Shown here piece after piece: positions 25,676 to 34,195 of a DNA stretch of 64,000 nucleotides. The notes under the pieces were generated by a model. That model saw nothing but the letters and a program-made list of their open reading frames with translations. It searched no databases and had not been told where the DNA came from. The DNA is from Phaeobacter sp. J2-8 (GTDB lineage Bacteria > Pseudomonadota > Alphaproteobacteria > Rhodobacterales > Rhodobacteraceae): NCBI RefSeq assembly GCF_022867865.1, contig NZ_JALIEC010000004.1, positions 372,001 through 436,000 of the forward strand. The letters run 5' to 3'. The stretch's first letter is position 1. Every line of letters begins with the position of its first letter. A program made the position numbers and the translations under genes.

Positions 25676-26443
25676 TCATGCGGCTTGGCTTTCCAGTTTC
25701 AGATGTTTGAAGATTTGGGCGGAATAATCGGCCACTTCGGGCATGACCCGCCGTTTGAGCGGCGATTCACGATGCGGCAGATCCACTTTGATTTCTGCGA
25801 CGATGGTGCCGGGACGTTCGGACAGCACCAGCACCCGATCCGACATCAACACCGCTTCGGACAGATCATGGGTGATCAGCAGGGTGGTCTTGCCGGTCTC
25901 TTTGATCGTGGCGCCAAAGCTGTCCTGAATGATCAGCTTGGTCTGGGCATCCAGCGCCGAAAAAGGTTCGTCGAGCAGGATGATTTCGGGGTCGATGGCC
26001 AGCGTGCGGGCCAGGGCCGCGCGTTGGCGCATGCCGCCGGACAGCTGATAGGGATAATGGTCGCCAAATCCGTCAAGCTGGCAATGTTTCAGCTCCTGAA
26101 GGGCGCGTTTGCGACGATCCGCGCGCGAAACGCCCCGCGCCTCAAGACCGAATTCGATGTTCGCCAGGATCGACCGCCAGGGCAGCAGCAGGTCTTTTTG
26201 CAACATGAACCCGACCTCGGCGTTGGGGCCGGTCACGGTGCGGTTGCTGACCCGGACCTCGCCCTCGGTCGGTTGATAGAGGCCCGCTGTCATGCTGAGC
26301 AGGGTGGATTTGCCACAGCCCGACGGCCCGACGACGGACACGAACTCTCCCTCCTGGACCTGAAAGCTGACATCACGAATGGCGGTCAGCGTGCGGTCCG
26401 CTGACACGAACTCTTTTGTGACGTTGCGAAATTCAAGTGCCAT
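25676..26443 (-). CDS. NitT/TauT-type ABC transporter ATP-binding protein
   Basis: A 255-residue ATPase with Walker A GPSGCGKST near residue 40, Q-loop MLQKDLLLPW, signature LSGGMRQR and Walker B IILLDEPF. It is the first gene of the 15-gene minus-strand array; the promoter region upstream holds a TGAAC-N5-GTTCA inverted repeat, so the operon is probably IclR-controlled. Confidence 0.95.
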   Translation of the reverse strand: MALEFRNVTKEFVSADRTLTAIRDVSFQVQEGEFVSVVGPSGCGKSTLLSMTAGLYQPTEGEVRVSNRTVTGPNAEVGFMLQKDLLLPWRSILANIEFGLEARGVSRADRRKRALQELKHCQLDGFGDHYPYQLSGGMRQRAALARTLAIDPEIILLDEPFSALDAQTKLIIQDSFGATIKETGKTTLLITHDLSEAVLMSDRVLVLSERPGTIVAEIKVDLPHRESPLKRRVMPEVADYSAQIFKHLKLESQAA

Positions 26444-26732
26444 GCCAGGTCTCCTTCATGTGGCCGATCAGGGGCCGGGCGAGGTCGCCCAAGGGGTGTT
26501 TGAATGTTCAAACGTGCAATAGTTCTATATTGAACGTAGTGTTCACATATTAGATTGCCGATTGCGACCGCAGCTGTCAAGCCGTATCGCCGAGAGCGGA
26601 ATTCACGAGCGTTTGAACGCCCATCTTTTGATCGCTCGGGCGTGGCGGGCGCTGGACTTGACAGGGCGCAACCGGCTCATCAGAATAGATTTTGAACATA
26701 ACGTTCACTTATGAACACATAGGAGAGTTGAG
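26444..26732. promoter_or_regulatory. Divergent promoter with repeated IclR-like operators
   Basis: The 289-bp gap between the catabolic operon and the FAD monooxygenase gene holds three symmetric sites: TTTGAATGTTCAAA (26499-26512), TGAACGTAGTGTTCA (26531-26545) and TGAACATAACGTTCA (26693-26707). The last two share identical arms and 5-bp spacing, one near each divergent gene. GTGTTCACAT (26539-26548) is the exact reverse complement of ATGTGAACAC in front of the second IclR gene (30647-30656). Shared control by an IclR protein is inferred. Confidence 0.65.
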
Positions 26733-27869
26733 ATGCCGTTGAAAATTGCTGTTGCCGGAGGCGGCGTTGGGGGAATGGCGGCTGCCATTGCTCTTCAGAA
26801 TCAGGGCCATGCGGTCACGGTTTTCGAACAGGCGCGGGCCTTCGGACGAATCGGTGCTGACGTCAACCTGACGCCCAATGCCGTTCACGCATTGGATGGC
26901 TTGGGCATTGGCGACCGGCTGCGCGCCACCGCCGCACGGCCGGAATTTCGCATTTCCCGCACCTGGGACAGCGGCGAGGAAACCTCGCGCCTGCCGATGA
27001 GCGCCGCCGCAGAGGAAAAATACGGCGCGCCGCAATTGACCATTCATCGCGCCGATCTTCTGGCTGCGCTGGAAAGCGCGCTTTTGCCGGATACCCTGAT
27101 CTTTGGCCGCCGCGTCGCGGATGTTTGCCAGTCTGACGATGGTGCGACACTGATCTTTGCCGATGACAGCCGCGAAGATTTCGATCTTGTCATCGGGGCG
27201 GACGGCATCCATTCGGCAATCCGCTATGCGTTATACGGTGCGGATGATCCGCAATTCACCGGCCTTGTGTCGTATCGCGGGGTCTTCGCGCGCGAGGATG
27301 CACCGGATCTGCCCAATCTCGACAGTTTTACCAAATGGTGGGGACCGACATCGGATTTGCAGATCGTGACCTTCCCGCTCAATCGCGGCAAGGAGATCTT
27401 TGTTTTTGCCACCACAGGTCAAAAGGATTGGACAGAAGAGGGTTGGACCCTGCCGGGCGACATCGACGCGCTGCGCGACATTTACAAGGATTTCCACCCA
27501 GAGGCCCGCGCCCTGCTGATGGCCTGTCGCGACGTGACCCGGTCCGCCCTGCATGTGCGGGCGCCGATGCCGCGCTGGTCCGAGGGGCGGGTGGTTTTGC
27601 TGGGCGATGCGGCACATCCGATGGTGCCGTTCATGGCGCAAGGCGCATGTATGGCATCAGAGGATGCCGTGGTTCTGGGCTGCGCGTTGGACAGTGTGGA
27701 CCCCGCCGGATTGCCCGCCGCGCTGGAACGATTTGCCGACATCCGGCGGCCCCGCACAACGCGGGTTCAGGAAGGCTCGCTTGCCAATGACTGGCTCAAA
27801 AAAGGTGGCAATGCCGATTGGGTCTATGGGTATGATGCGTGGGGAGCGGTGAAAGACGCAGCCGCATAA
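26733..27869 (+). CDS. FAD-dependent aromatic monooxygenase (salicylate-hydroxylase-like)
   Basis: A 378-residue class A flavoprotein monooxygenase. It has the N-terminal FAD motif GGGVGGMAAAIAL (residues 9-21), the DG motif VIGADGIHSAIR near 156, and the GD motif VVLLGDAAHPMVPFMAQG near 288. A GGAGAG Shine-Dalgarno precedes the ATG. Family members hydroxylate salicylate, 3- or 6-hydroxynicotinate and 3-hydroxybenzoate with NAD(P)H and O2. It is divergent from, and seemingly co-regulated with, the ring-cleavage operon, so hydroxylation of a pathway intermediate is likely. Confidence 0.9.
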   Translation: MPLKIAVAGGGVGGMAAAIALQNQGHAVTVFEQARAFGRIGADVNLTPNAVHALDGLGIGDRLRATAARPEFRISRTWDSGEETSRLPMSAAAEEKYGAPQLTIHRADLLAALESALLPDTLIFGRRVADVCQSDDGATLIFADDSREDFDLVIGADGIHSAIRYALYGADDPQFTGLVSYRGVFAREDAPDLPNLDSFTKWWGPTSDLQIVTFPLNRGKEIFVFATTGQKDWTEEGWTLPGDIDALRDIYKDFHPEARALLMACRDVTRSALHVRAPMPRWSEGRVVLLGDAAHPMVPFMAQGACMASEDAVVLGCALDSVDPAGLPAALERFADIRRPRTTRVQEGSLANDWLKKGGNADWVYGYDAWGAVKDAAA

Positions 27870-27875
27870 CCGCCA

Positions 27876-28658
27876 TTACCCGTCCCGCCACCCCAGCAAA
27901 TGCGACAGGCGCTCGGCGGCTTGCACCACCTCGGTCCGAAGGGCGTCAGATACCTGGGTTGATGGCGGGGCGGACGTCATTCGGGTCAGGTTGATGGCGG
28001 CAACCACCGCGTTTGTCATATCGCGGACCGGTGCCGCGATCGAGGCCATGCCGGCCTCGAACTCGCCGACCTGAATGATGGTGTCGCGGCCGCGATCGTC
28101 CTGCCATTGTTTCAGCAAGGCCGCCTGACTGCGCGGGCTGCGCCCCGGCGCGCGGCTGAAATCTTCGTCTCGATAGAGTTTGATCAAAGCTTCCTCGCTC
28201 AGATCCGCCAACAGGGCACGGCCCATGGTCGTTGCCGCCGCGGGCAACCGGCTGCCGACATGCACGATACTGTTCAATCCGCTTAACGCCGGCAGGCGCA
28301 GCATATAAAGCACGCTACTGCCTTCGCGCACCGCCAGATGCGCGGACCAGCCACTGTCGTCGCGCAGTTTTTCCAAAACCGGCAGGGCGATTTCGACCAA
28401 TTCGCGCGTGGCCAGATACCCGTGACCCAGCCGCAAGACCGCCGGGCCAAGGGCGTAACGCTCTTCCCGCTGGTCCTGAAGCAGAAAACCAAGACTGGCA
28501 AGGGTATAGACCGACCGAAAAGCGGCGGATCGGCTGACCCCCAGATGGCGGGCAATATCCGACAGCGACAGGCTTGGCTGTTCAGGTGTGAATGCCTGTA
28601 ACACATCCAACCCCCGGATCAGACCCGGGACAAGATATCTGTCATCCGATTCGGCCAT
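27876..28658 (-). CDS. IclR-family transcriptional regulator (1)
   Basis: About 260 residues: N-terminal winged helix (LSLSDIARHLGVSRSAAFRSV) and a C-terminal IclR effector domain with AATTMGRALLA. ATG 28658 has a GGGG stretch five bases upstream; ATG 28670 would add four residues. It converges on the FAD monooxygenase gene (6-bp gap) and is divergent from the bicupin gene, which it probably controls through the inverted repeat at 28673-28690. Confidence 0.88.
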   Translation of the reverse strand: MAESDDRYLVPGLIRGLDVLQAFTPEQPSLSLSDIARHLGVSRSAAFRSVYTLASLGFLLQDQREERYALGPAVLRLGHGYLATRELVEIALPVLEKLRDDSGWSAHLAVREGSSVLYMLRLPALSGLNSIVHVGSRLPAAATTMGRALLADLSEEALIKLYRDEDFSRAPGRSPRSQAALLKQWQDDRGRDTIIQVGEFEAGMASIAAPVRDMTNAVVAAINLTRMTSAPPSTQVSDALRTEVVQAAERLSHLLGWRDG

Positions 28659-28672
28659 GATGCCCCGCATAG

Positions 28673-28690
28673 CGTTTTGCCAGTAAAACG
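28673..28690. promoter_or_regulatory. Inverted repeat between iclR(1) and the bicupin gene
   Basis: CGTTTT-GCCAGT-AAAACG: 6-bp arms with 6-bp spacer in the divergent promoter. Position and symmetry fit an operator for IclR(1); binding has not been shown. Confidence 0.5.
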
Positions 28691-28756
28691 ATCAATACTG
28701 CGGATGCCCCCGGTTTGCTAGTTTCATGGCATCACTTTCAGCCGCATGAGGACAAC

Positions 28757-29716
28757 ATGAACGTACAAACGCCCCCCGCACCAACCAAAACCGCAACCCT
28801 GGCCGAAGAGCTCAAGTCGTATACTGGCCGCTTTACCGACAAGATGTTTGATTGGGATGCCTTCCCCTCCAACCGTGGTTTTGACGATCTGGCCCGTGCC
28901 CAGATGCGCTATATCGGTTCTGGCGGATCACCCAAGGCTGGCGATACCTCGACGCTGAAACCCGACAATTTCACGGTATCGCTGATCTACAAGGAACCCG
29001 GCAAATATGCCGCCTGTCATAGCCATGAGATCGAGGAAAGTTTCCTGATCATTGATGGTGCATTGATTGTGGGTTGGGAAAAAGATGGCGAAGTGGTCGA
29101 GGTCAACCTTGGCCCCAAGGACATGATCCTCAACGCCCGTGAAATCGGGCATGGTTTTCGCGTCGATGGGGTAGAGCCGGTGATGATGTCGATCTCGGTC
29201 GATGTGGGCAAACCGCTGCCGCCGGTCTATCACTATCACCCCAAGGAACATGCGCCCGAACTGGCCCGTAGTTTTGGTGCCGCGCCGGGCAAGACGCTGA
29301 AATTTGATCCAGAGGGCGATCACCCGCTGCAAAAACTGATGGCGCAATATGTCGTGCGCCACACCGAATTGCCGACGATCTGGGAAGATGCCGGGTTTAC
29401 CCGCAAGGTCTATGTCGGCGAAGGCGGTATCAATCACGACACATGCCGCAAAGAGATGTGGGGCGTGCCATCGGGCGTGGCGTTGAAACCATTTTCGCGC
29501 AGCGTCGAAGATGCCTTTATGGTGCTGGAAGGATCGCTGATCGTGGGTTGGGAAAAGGATGGCGAAACCAGCGAAGTCGAACTTGGCCCGCGCGATCTGG
29601 TCAAGACCCCGGCCGGTACAGCCCATTGGATTCGCAACAATTCCGCCGCGCCAGCGACGGTCTGGCATGTGATGGGCACAGCGGAAGATGACGGCGTGGT
29701 CTATCAGGCGGCCTGA
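28757..29716 (+). CDS. Bicupin protein with one intact metal site
   Basis: A 319-residue protein with two internally duplicated cupin domains; GALIVGWEKDGEV and GSLIVGWEKDGET recur in the two halves. Cupin 1 has a canonical metal set, His88, His90, Glu94 and His132. Cupin 2 lacks the H-x-H pair (FSRSVED instead) but keeps a late His in PAGTAHW. ATG 28757 follows a GAGGA Shine-Dalgarno; the longer frame is less likely. Bicupins with one iron site include gentisate- and related ring-cleavage dioxygenases, so a dioxygenase is possible in this setting, but the sequence is not recognisably a standard gentisate dioxygenase. Confidence 0.8.
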   Translation: MNVQTPPAPTKTATLAEELKSYTGRFTDKMFDWDAFPSNRGFDDLARAQMRYIGSGGSPKAGDTSTLKPDNFTVSLIYKEPGKYAACHSHEIEESFLIIDGALIVGWEKDGEVVEVNLGPKDMILNAREIGHGFRVDGVEPVMMSISVDVGKPLPPVYHYHPKEHAPELARSFGAAPGKTLKFDPEGDHPLQKLMAQYVVRHTELPTIWEDAGFTRKVYVGEGGINHDTCRKEMWGVPSGVALKPFSRSVEDAFMVLEGSLIVGWEKDGETSEVELGPRDLVKTPAGTAHWIRNNSAAPATVWHVMGTAEDDGVVYQAA

Positions 29717-29794
29717 TGCCCGACGGCCCGTTGCGGTTTCTGCGGCGGGCCACCCACCAAATTGCTGAACCTGCCCGCAACCGGGGGCAGGGGG

Positions 29795-30613
29795 CTACAT
29801 CTGATCCGACGCCCAGCCACGATACCCAAGCGCCTCGGACAGATCCCGCGCCGTGGATTTCAGGACAACTTCGATTTGGTCCAGCTTGCCGCTTTCGGGG
29901 CTGAATTCGCTGGCGTGGCCGGTTACATTGATCGCCCCGGCCGGAGATCCAAGGTGATCATACACCACCACAGCCGCTGATCCGATACCCGGCTCGAAAT
30001 TGGCTTCGCTCCAGGCGATGCCATTGTCGCGGTCACGCTCTATTTGCGCTTCAAGCGCCTCTAATGTGGTCTGGGTTTTTTCCGTAAAGGAATCCAGTGT
30101 CTTGCCACCGTACAATTGCCGCAGGATCACCCTGGGCTGCTGTGCCAGCAATATTCTACCAATTGTCGTGGCATGGGCGGGCAACCGCGTGCCTTCCCGG
30201 ACATTGCTGGCCAAATGCGAATTCGGGGTTTCGCGCAGCAGGTAGACGATTTCGCGTCCGTCCAGAATGCCCAGATGGGCCGAGAGCTGAAGCTTATCCA
30301 CCAGGCGGCGCAAAAACGGTCTGGCCACCTGCATGATGGATCGGTCATTCAACGCCTCTGACGCCAAAGAGATCAACCCCGTGCCCAGCCGATAGCCCGC
30401 ATCTTCGTCGACAAGTTCAATCATGGCTTCGGATTCAAGCGTGGCCAGAAGGCGTATCAATGTGGTCCGGTTGATCCCCAAGGATTTTGCGGCCTTGGTG
30501 ATGTTACGACAGCGATTGCCGGCCGCAATATACCGCATCACCGCAATGGCACGCACCACTGGCGGAACGGAATATTCCGTCTTCTTGTCGTCGCCCGAAC
30601 CCTCAGGAGCCAT
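29795..30613 (-). CDS. IclR-family transcriptional regulator (2)
   Basis: 272 residues from ATG 30613, which has a GAAGGG Shine-Dalgarno 7 nt upstream; ATG 30637 would add eight residues. It has an N-terminal winged helix (RNITKAAKSLGINRTTLIRL) and an IclR effector domain (LPAHATTIGRILLA). A palindrome TAATGTG-AA-CACATTA at 30645-30660 lies just upstream, suggesting autoregulation. The same core occurs at the 26.5-kb divergent promoter, so this is the better candidate for control of the ring-cleavage operon. Confidence 0.88.
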   Translation of the reverse strand: MAPEGSGDDKKTEYSVPPVVRAIAVMRYIAAGNRCRNITKAAKSLGINRTTLIRLLATLESEAMIELVDEDAGYRLGTGLISLASEALNDRSIMQVARPFLRRLVDKLQLSAHLGILDGREIVYLLRETPNSHLASNVREGTRLPAHATTIGRILLAQQPRVILRQLYGGKTLDSFTEKTQTTLEALEAQIERDRDNGIAWSEANFEPGIGSAAVVVYDHLGSPAGAINVTGHASEFSPESGKLDQIEVVLKSTARDLSEALGYRGWASDQM

Positions 30614-30644
30614 AATCAGCCCTTCATTCTTGAACATTTTACTC

Positions 30645-30660
30645 TAATGTGAACACATTA
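30645..30660. promoter_or_regulatory. Palindrome upstream of iclR(2)
   Basis: TAATGTG-AA-CACATTA, perfect 7-bp arms. It contains ATGTGAACAC, found in reverse at 26539-26548, and resembles TATGAACACATA at 26710-26721. Likely IclR operator. Confidence 0.6.
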
Positions 30661-30806
30661 CAAAGAGGGCAAGACCGTTGCAACATAGCCATGTGCGCGG
30701 AAGCGCCAAAACCATTTGTTTTGTCGGGATTGGCGGTTGCGACCGCTTGGATCGGGCAGCTGCCTGCGTGGAATGACCGACACAACCCGCCCGCCGGGCG
30801 TCGGCG

Positions 30807-32084
30807 TCAGTCCTGTAGCGCCTGAGAAAAGGAATCCACCAGCGGCGCGACGAGGTAATTGGCAAAGGTGGTTTCGCGCACGGCAACCATCAGGACAATT
30901 GGCATGTCTTCCGACAGGGCGCCGATGCCAAAGTTTTTTTCAAAATCTTCAAGCGAATGATCTGCCGCCACGGCAAGGCCCTCGAACTCTACCGGGTTTC
31001 CCTGGTCGTCGGATTTTGCCCGTGGTGAAATGGCGGTGATCTGCACATCAATGCGCGGCATTTTCCGTTGTGGCAGGCTGGAGATGACCAACCGGGCCTG
31101 CATGCCCGGGCGCACCTGGTCAATGTAATCAACCGGTATCCCAAACGACAGCCGCGCGTTTTTTAACGGGCGCGACAATGTCAGAAGCGTGTCGCCGCGC
31201 GCGGCAAACATGCCTTTGGCTTCGATCGGGATGCTGGACACCACACCCGAAATCGGAGCGCGCACTTCGGATCGTCTGATCCTTTCGCCCGCGTCAAGAA
31301 TGGCCCGCTCAAGCTTATCCAGCCGCGTCAAATTGCGTTGCCGGGTGGCGGCAAGTTCATAGTCGAGGGCAAGCGCCTCTTCGTCGATCTGTTTCAACGT
31401 CTGGGCGGCCTTGTTCTCCAGCTCGAGAATTGAGGCCTTGTCGGTTTCGATCTCGCCTTTGACGATCAGGATCTGTTCCTGCAAACGCTCGTTTTCGTTC
31501 TGCGCAAGCAGCCCCTTTTGCCGCAATTCGGTGTGCCGCGCGTATCGGGCGACCATCAGGGCCAATTGGGCCTCGGTCAAGGCGACCTTGGTGTTCAACG
31601 TATCAATCTGTCGTCCCAAAATCGCGGCAGTTTCCCGCTGGGTGCGGGCCTTCAGCTCCAACTGTTGTTTCCGAAGTCCAAAGGGGGATGCCATTTTGGG
31701 CCTGTCAACGCGGGGCTGTGTGCCCTCGCGTCGCGCGAGCAGTTCGTCAATGGCCGCATTCTCATCCTGAATACGGCGGCGCTCAGACAGGCGGGTGGCG
31801 TGGGTTGCCTGTTCAAGCGAGGTGTCGAGCCGGACAAGCAATTGACCGGCCTCGACCGTTGCGTGATGCTCGACCAAGACTTCGTCAACCAACCCGCCAT
31901 AGGGATGCTGTAGCGCCAATGTCGGCTCGGACGAGCCGATCGTGCCATGCAGGGAAATCGTGGTGGCGAGCGGGGCGGTCACAGCCCAGATCACAAACAG
32001 GATCAGAAACCCGCCGACACCCAGCGTTGCAATGACCAGCGGGCGACGAACCGTAGACGGGAGCGCATTTGAAGAGCGGCTCAT
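30807..32084 (-). CDS. Type I secretion periplasmic adaptor (HlyD family)
   Basis: A 425-residue membrane-fusion protein: one N-terminal transmembrane segment (LVIATLGVGGFLILFVIWAV, near residue 20), a lipoyl/beta-barrel start LQHPYGGLVDEVLV, a long coiled-coil hairpin from about residue 90 to 270, and a beta-barrel C-terminus. Start ATG 32084 overlaps the stop of the ABC gene. It bridges the inner-membrane ATPase to an outer-membrane TolC-type protein, whose gene is not in this window. Confidence 0.9.
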   Translation of the reverse strand: MSRSSNALPSTVRRPLVIATLGVGGFLILFVIWAVTAPLATTISLHGTIGSSEPTLALQHPYGGLVDEVLVEHHATVEAGQLLVRLDTSLEQATHATRLSERRRIQDENAAIDELLARREGTQPRVDRPKMASPFGLRKQQLELKARTQRETAAILGRQIDTLNTKVALTEAQLALMVARYARHTELRQKGLLAQNENERLQEQILIVKGEIETDKASILELENKAAQTLKQIDEEALALDYELAATRQRNLTRLDKLERAILDAGERIRRSEVRAPISGVVSSIPIEAKGMFAARGDTLLTLSRPLKNARLSFGIPVDYIDQVRPGMQARLVISSLPQRKMPRIDVQITAISPRAKSDDQGNPVEFEGLAVAADHSLEDFEKNFGIGALSEDMPIVLMVAVRETTFANYLVAPLVDSFSQALQD

Positions 32085-34195
32085 GATACTTTTCTTTCGA
32101 TTGCCGGGGTCTGTTCGCACCCCTCGACCGACAGGACGACCTGAAACCGCGTGGCCGCATCATCACAGGCGACCTCGACCGTGTCACTTATGTCCATGAC
32201 CCTGGTGATCCGCGCCATGTCCGCAGAAAGGCCGGTTTTCCCCCGATCCTGCGCCGCGGTCAGGATCTTGACCTTTTCGTCCAAATCCGTTGCGACGGGT
32301 TGGGTCATGACGATCTGGCAGCTGGTGTCGTTCATGAACCTGAACGCAAATTTCGCATAGAGCAGCGTGTCCGGTGGCGTGTGATCACAGCCGATCTGCA
32401 ACAGCTCGCTGCACAGGATCTGTGCTTTTTGCGAAAATTCCTGATCCGTTGCGCGGGTGAAATGGGACGCGACCCAATCGCGCGCATCGGGGGCCGATGT
32501 GGCCAGCAACGGAATATCAATCTGACGCCCGCCGATCCCCAGCCGATGCATCACATCGCGCCGGTTGCCAAAGTCGGACATGCGACCGTTGTCGAGGTGC
32601 AGGATCTTGTCCGCCAGTTGCAGGATGCCCGATCGGTGCACGACCATCACGATTGTCGTTCCCTGTTGTTTCAGGCGGTGCAGCGTCTGGCCAAGCGCCC
32701 GTTCCCCGTCGGCATCCAGCAGGGCGTTGGGTTCATCCAGAAACAGGTATCGCGGCGTCGTATAGATCGCCCGCGCAAGCGCGACCCGCTGGGCCTGGCC
32801 CGCCGACAGAAGATGCGGCTGGGCCTCTAGATCTGTTTCGAAACTGTTCGGCAGTGCGGAAATCAGGCCGTGCACGCCTGCGGTCTTGGCCGCGTCGATG
32901 ATGCGGTCGGATTCTCTATGGACATCAAAGTAGCTGATGTTTTCCGCGATCGTGCCTTGGGTCACGCGACCCAATTGCGGAAGATACCCCACCATCTGGT
33001 GCAGGGCTTCTGCGCTCAGGCCGCGAATTTCGCTTTCGTCCAGAAACACGGAGCCGATTGGCGACGGTTCGATCCCCGCCAGCGCCCGCAACAATGTCGA
33101 TTTCCCCGATCCAGAATTGCCGACAATCGCCAGACATTCCCCCGGTTTCAATGCCAGGCTGACACGGTCCAGCCGGGGGCGTGCGCCGCCGCCCCTCGGG
33201 ACGATCAGACCCTCTGCCCGCAACGCGCCGGAAGGGGTCTGTGGTTGGGTCTGGGCTGCGTTTTGGCCCGCCTCGATCTTTGTCAGGGCAAAATAATCCG
33301 CAAGGGCGGATCGGATGCGGGGGAAATGCGTCAGGCTTTGCTCTATCGACATATAGGCCTTGGAGGTGATGATCGACCCGGCGATCATGCCGCCCGCGCT
33401 CATCAATTCCATCGTCACCAACCAGGCCCCCAGCGCAAGCGCCGCAATCTGACCAGAGTTGCGCACCAGGCCGGTCAATGCTCTGCCCGAGGTGCGTGTC
33501 AGTTCGACCCGGTCCAGATGCGCGTGCCGCAGCTTTTGAATTTCAGCAAACCGATGCCGCAGGTTCTGGGCGACAATCGCCATGCCCAGGCTGGCGCGGA
33601 GCTGTTCGGCGCGGCTCAGGGTTTTGGTTTCCATTCGGGCACAGGCCGCGGCCTGAGTTTCCGAAGGCTGGCTGAGCGTCTGTGCAAGAGAGGTGCTGAC
33701 CATGAAGACAGTTGCCATAACCGCCAACAAGATCAGGAAGGCAGGATGCAACAGCCAAAGCGCCAGCAGGAAAATCGGCAGCCATGGCAGGCTGAGCGCC
33801 GCCACGGCGCTTGGGCTGCCCAGAAATTTGGAAAACCCGGCGGTTTGTTCGACAAGTTGTTGCTGGTCCGGCCCGTCCGATTTCCCGTCCTGACGCAGAA
33901 CCAGCGCAGTGCCCAATTGCTCGCACCACCGCGACAGCCGCGCAAGCGACAGGTCCCTGGCCGCTTCGACCAGGGCCTGTAGTGCAAGAGCGGCGAGCGC
34001 AAGCCCGCCGATCAGAAGCAAGGTTGCCATGTTGCCGCTGGGGATCACACGATCCAGAAGCTGCATCATGAACAACGGGCTGATCAGAATTGCCAGATTG
34101 CTGATCAGGCTCAGGCACAGCAATGGCGGAACGACACGGCTGACCAGGGGAAAGTCGTTTCCTTGCATTTGTGTCGTCTCCGCTTGCGTGGTCAC
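32081..34195 (-). CDS. Type I secretion ABC transporter with a C-terminal extension
   Basis: A 704-residue exporter of the PrtD/HlyB-like class without an evident peptidase domain. The transmembrane domain spans about residues 20-325 and the ATPase domain follows, with Walker A GNSGSGKST, signature LSAGQAQR (Gly-Gly altered to Ala-Gly) and Walker B YLFLDEPN. After the ATPase domain, roughly residues 560-704 form an extension rich in helices and strands that I do not recognise. PrtD-type exporters are usually near 570-590 residues. It overlaps the RTX gene and the HlyD gene by 4 bp each, marking a dedicated secretion operon. Confidence 0.88.
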   Translation of the reverse strand: MTTQAETTQMQGNDFPLVSRVVPPLLCLSLISNLAILISPLFMMQLLDRVIPSGNMATLLLIGGLALAALALQALVEAARDLSLARLSRWCEQLGTALVLRQDGKSDGPDQQQLVEQTAGFSKFLGSPSAVAALSLPWLPIFLLALWLLHPAFLILLAVMATVFMVSTSLAQTLSQPSETQAAACARMETKTLSRAEQLRASLGMAIVAQNLRHRFAEIQKLRHAHLDRVELTRTSGRALTGLVRNSGQIAALALGAWLVTMELMSAGGMIAGSIITSKAYMSIEQSLTHFPRIRSALADYFALTKIEAGQNAAQTQPQTPSGALRAEGLIVPRGGGARPRLDRVSLALKPGECLAIVGNSGSGKSTLLRALAGIEPSPIGSVFLDESEIRGLSAEALHQMVGYLPQLGRVTQGTIAENISYFDVHRESDRIIDAAKTAGVHGLISALPNSFETDLEAQPHLLSAGQAQRVALARAIYTTPRYLFLDEPNALLDADGERALGQTLHRLKQQGTTIVMVVHRSGILQLADKILHLDNGRMSDFGNRRDVMHRLGIGGRQIDIPLLATSAPDARDWVASHFTRATDQEFSQKAQILCSELLQIGCDHTPPDTLLYAKFAFRFMNDTSCQIVMTQPVATDLDEKVKILTAAQDRGKTGLSADMARITRVMDISDTVEVACDDAATRFQVVLSVEGCEQTPAIERKVS

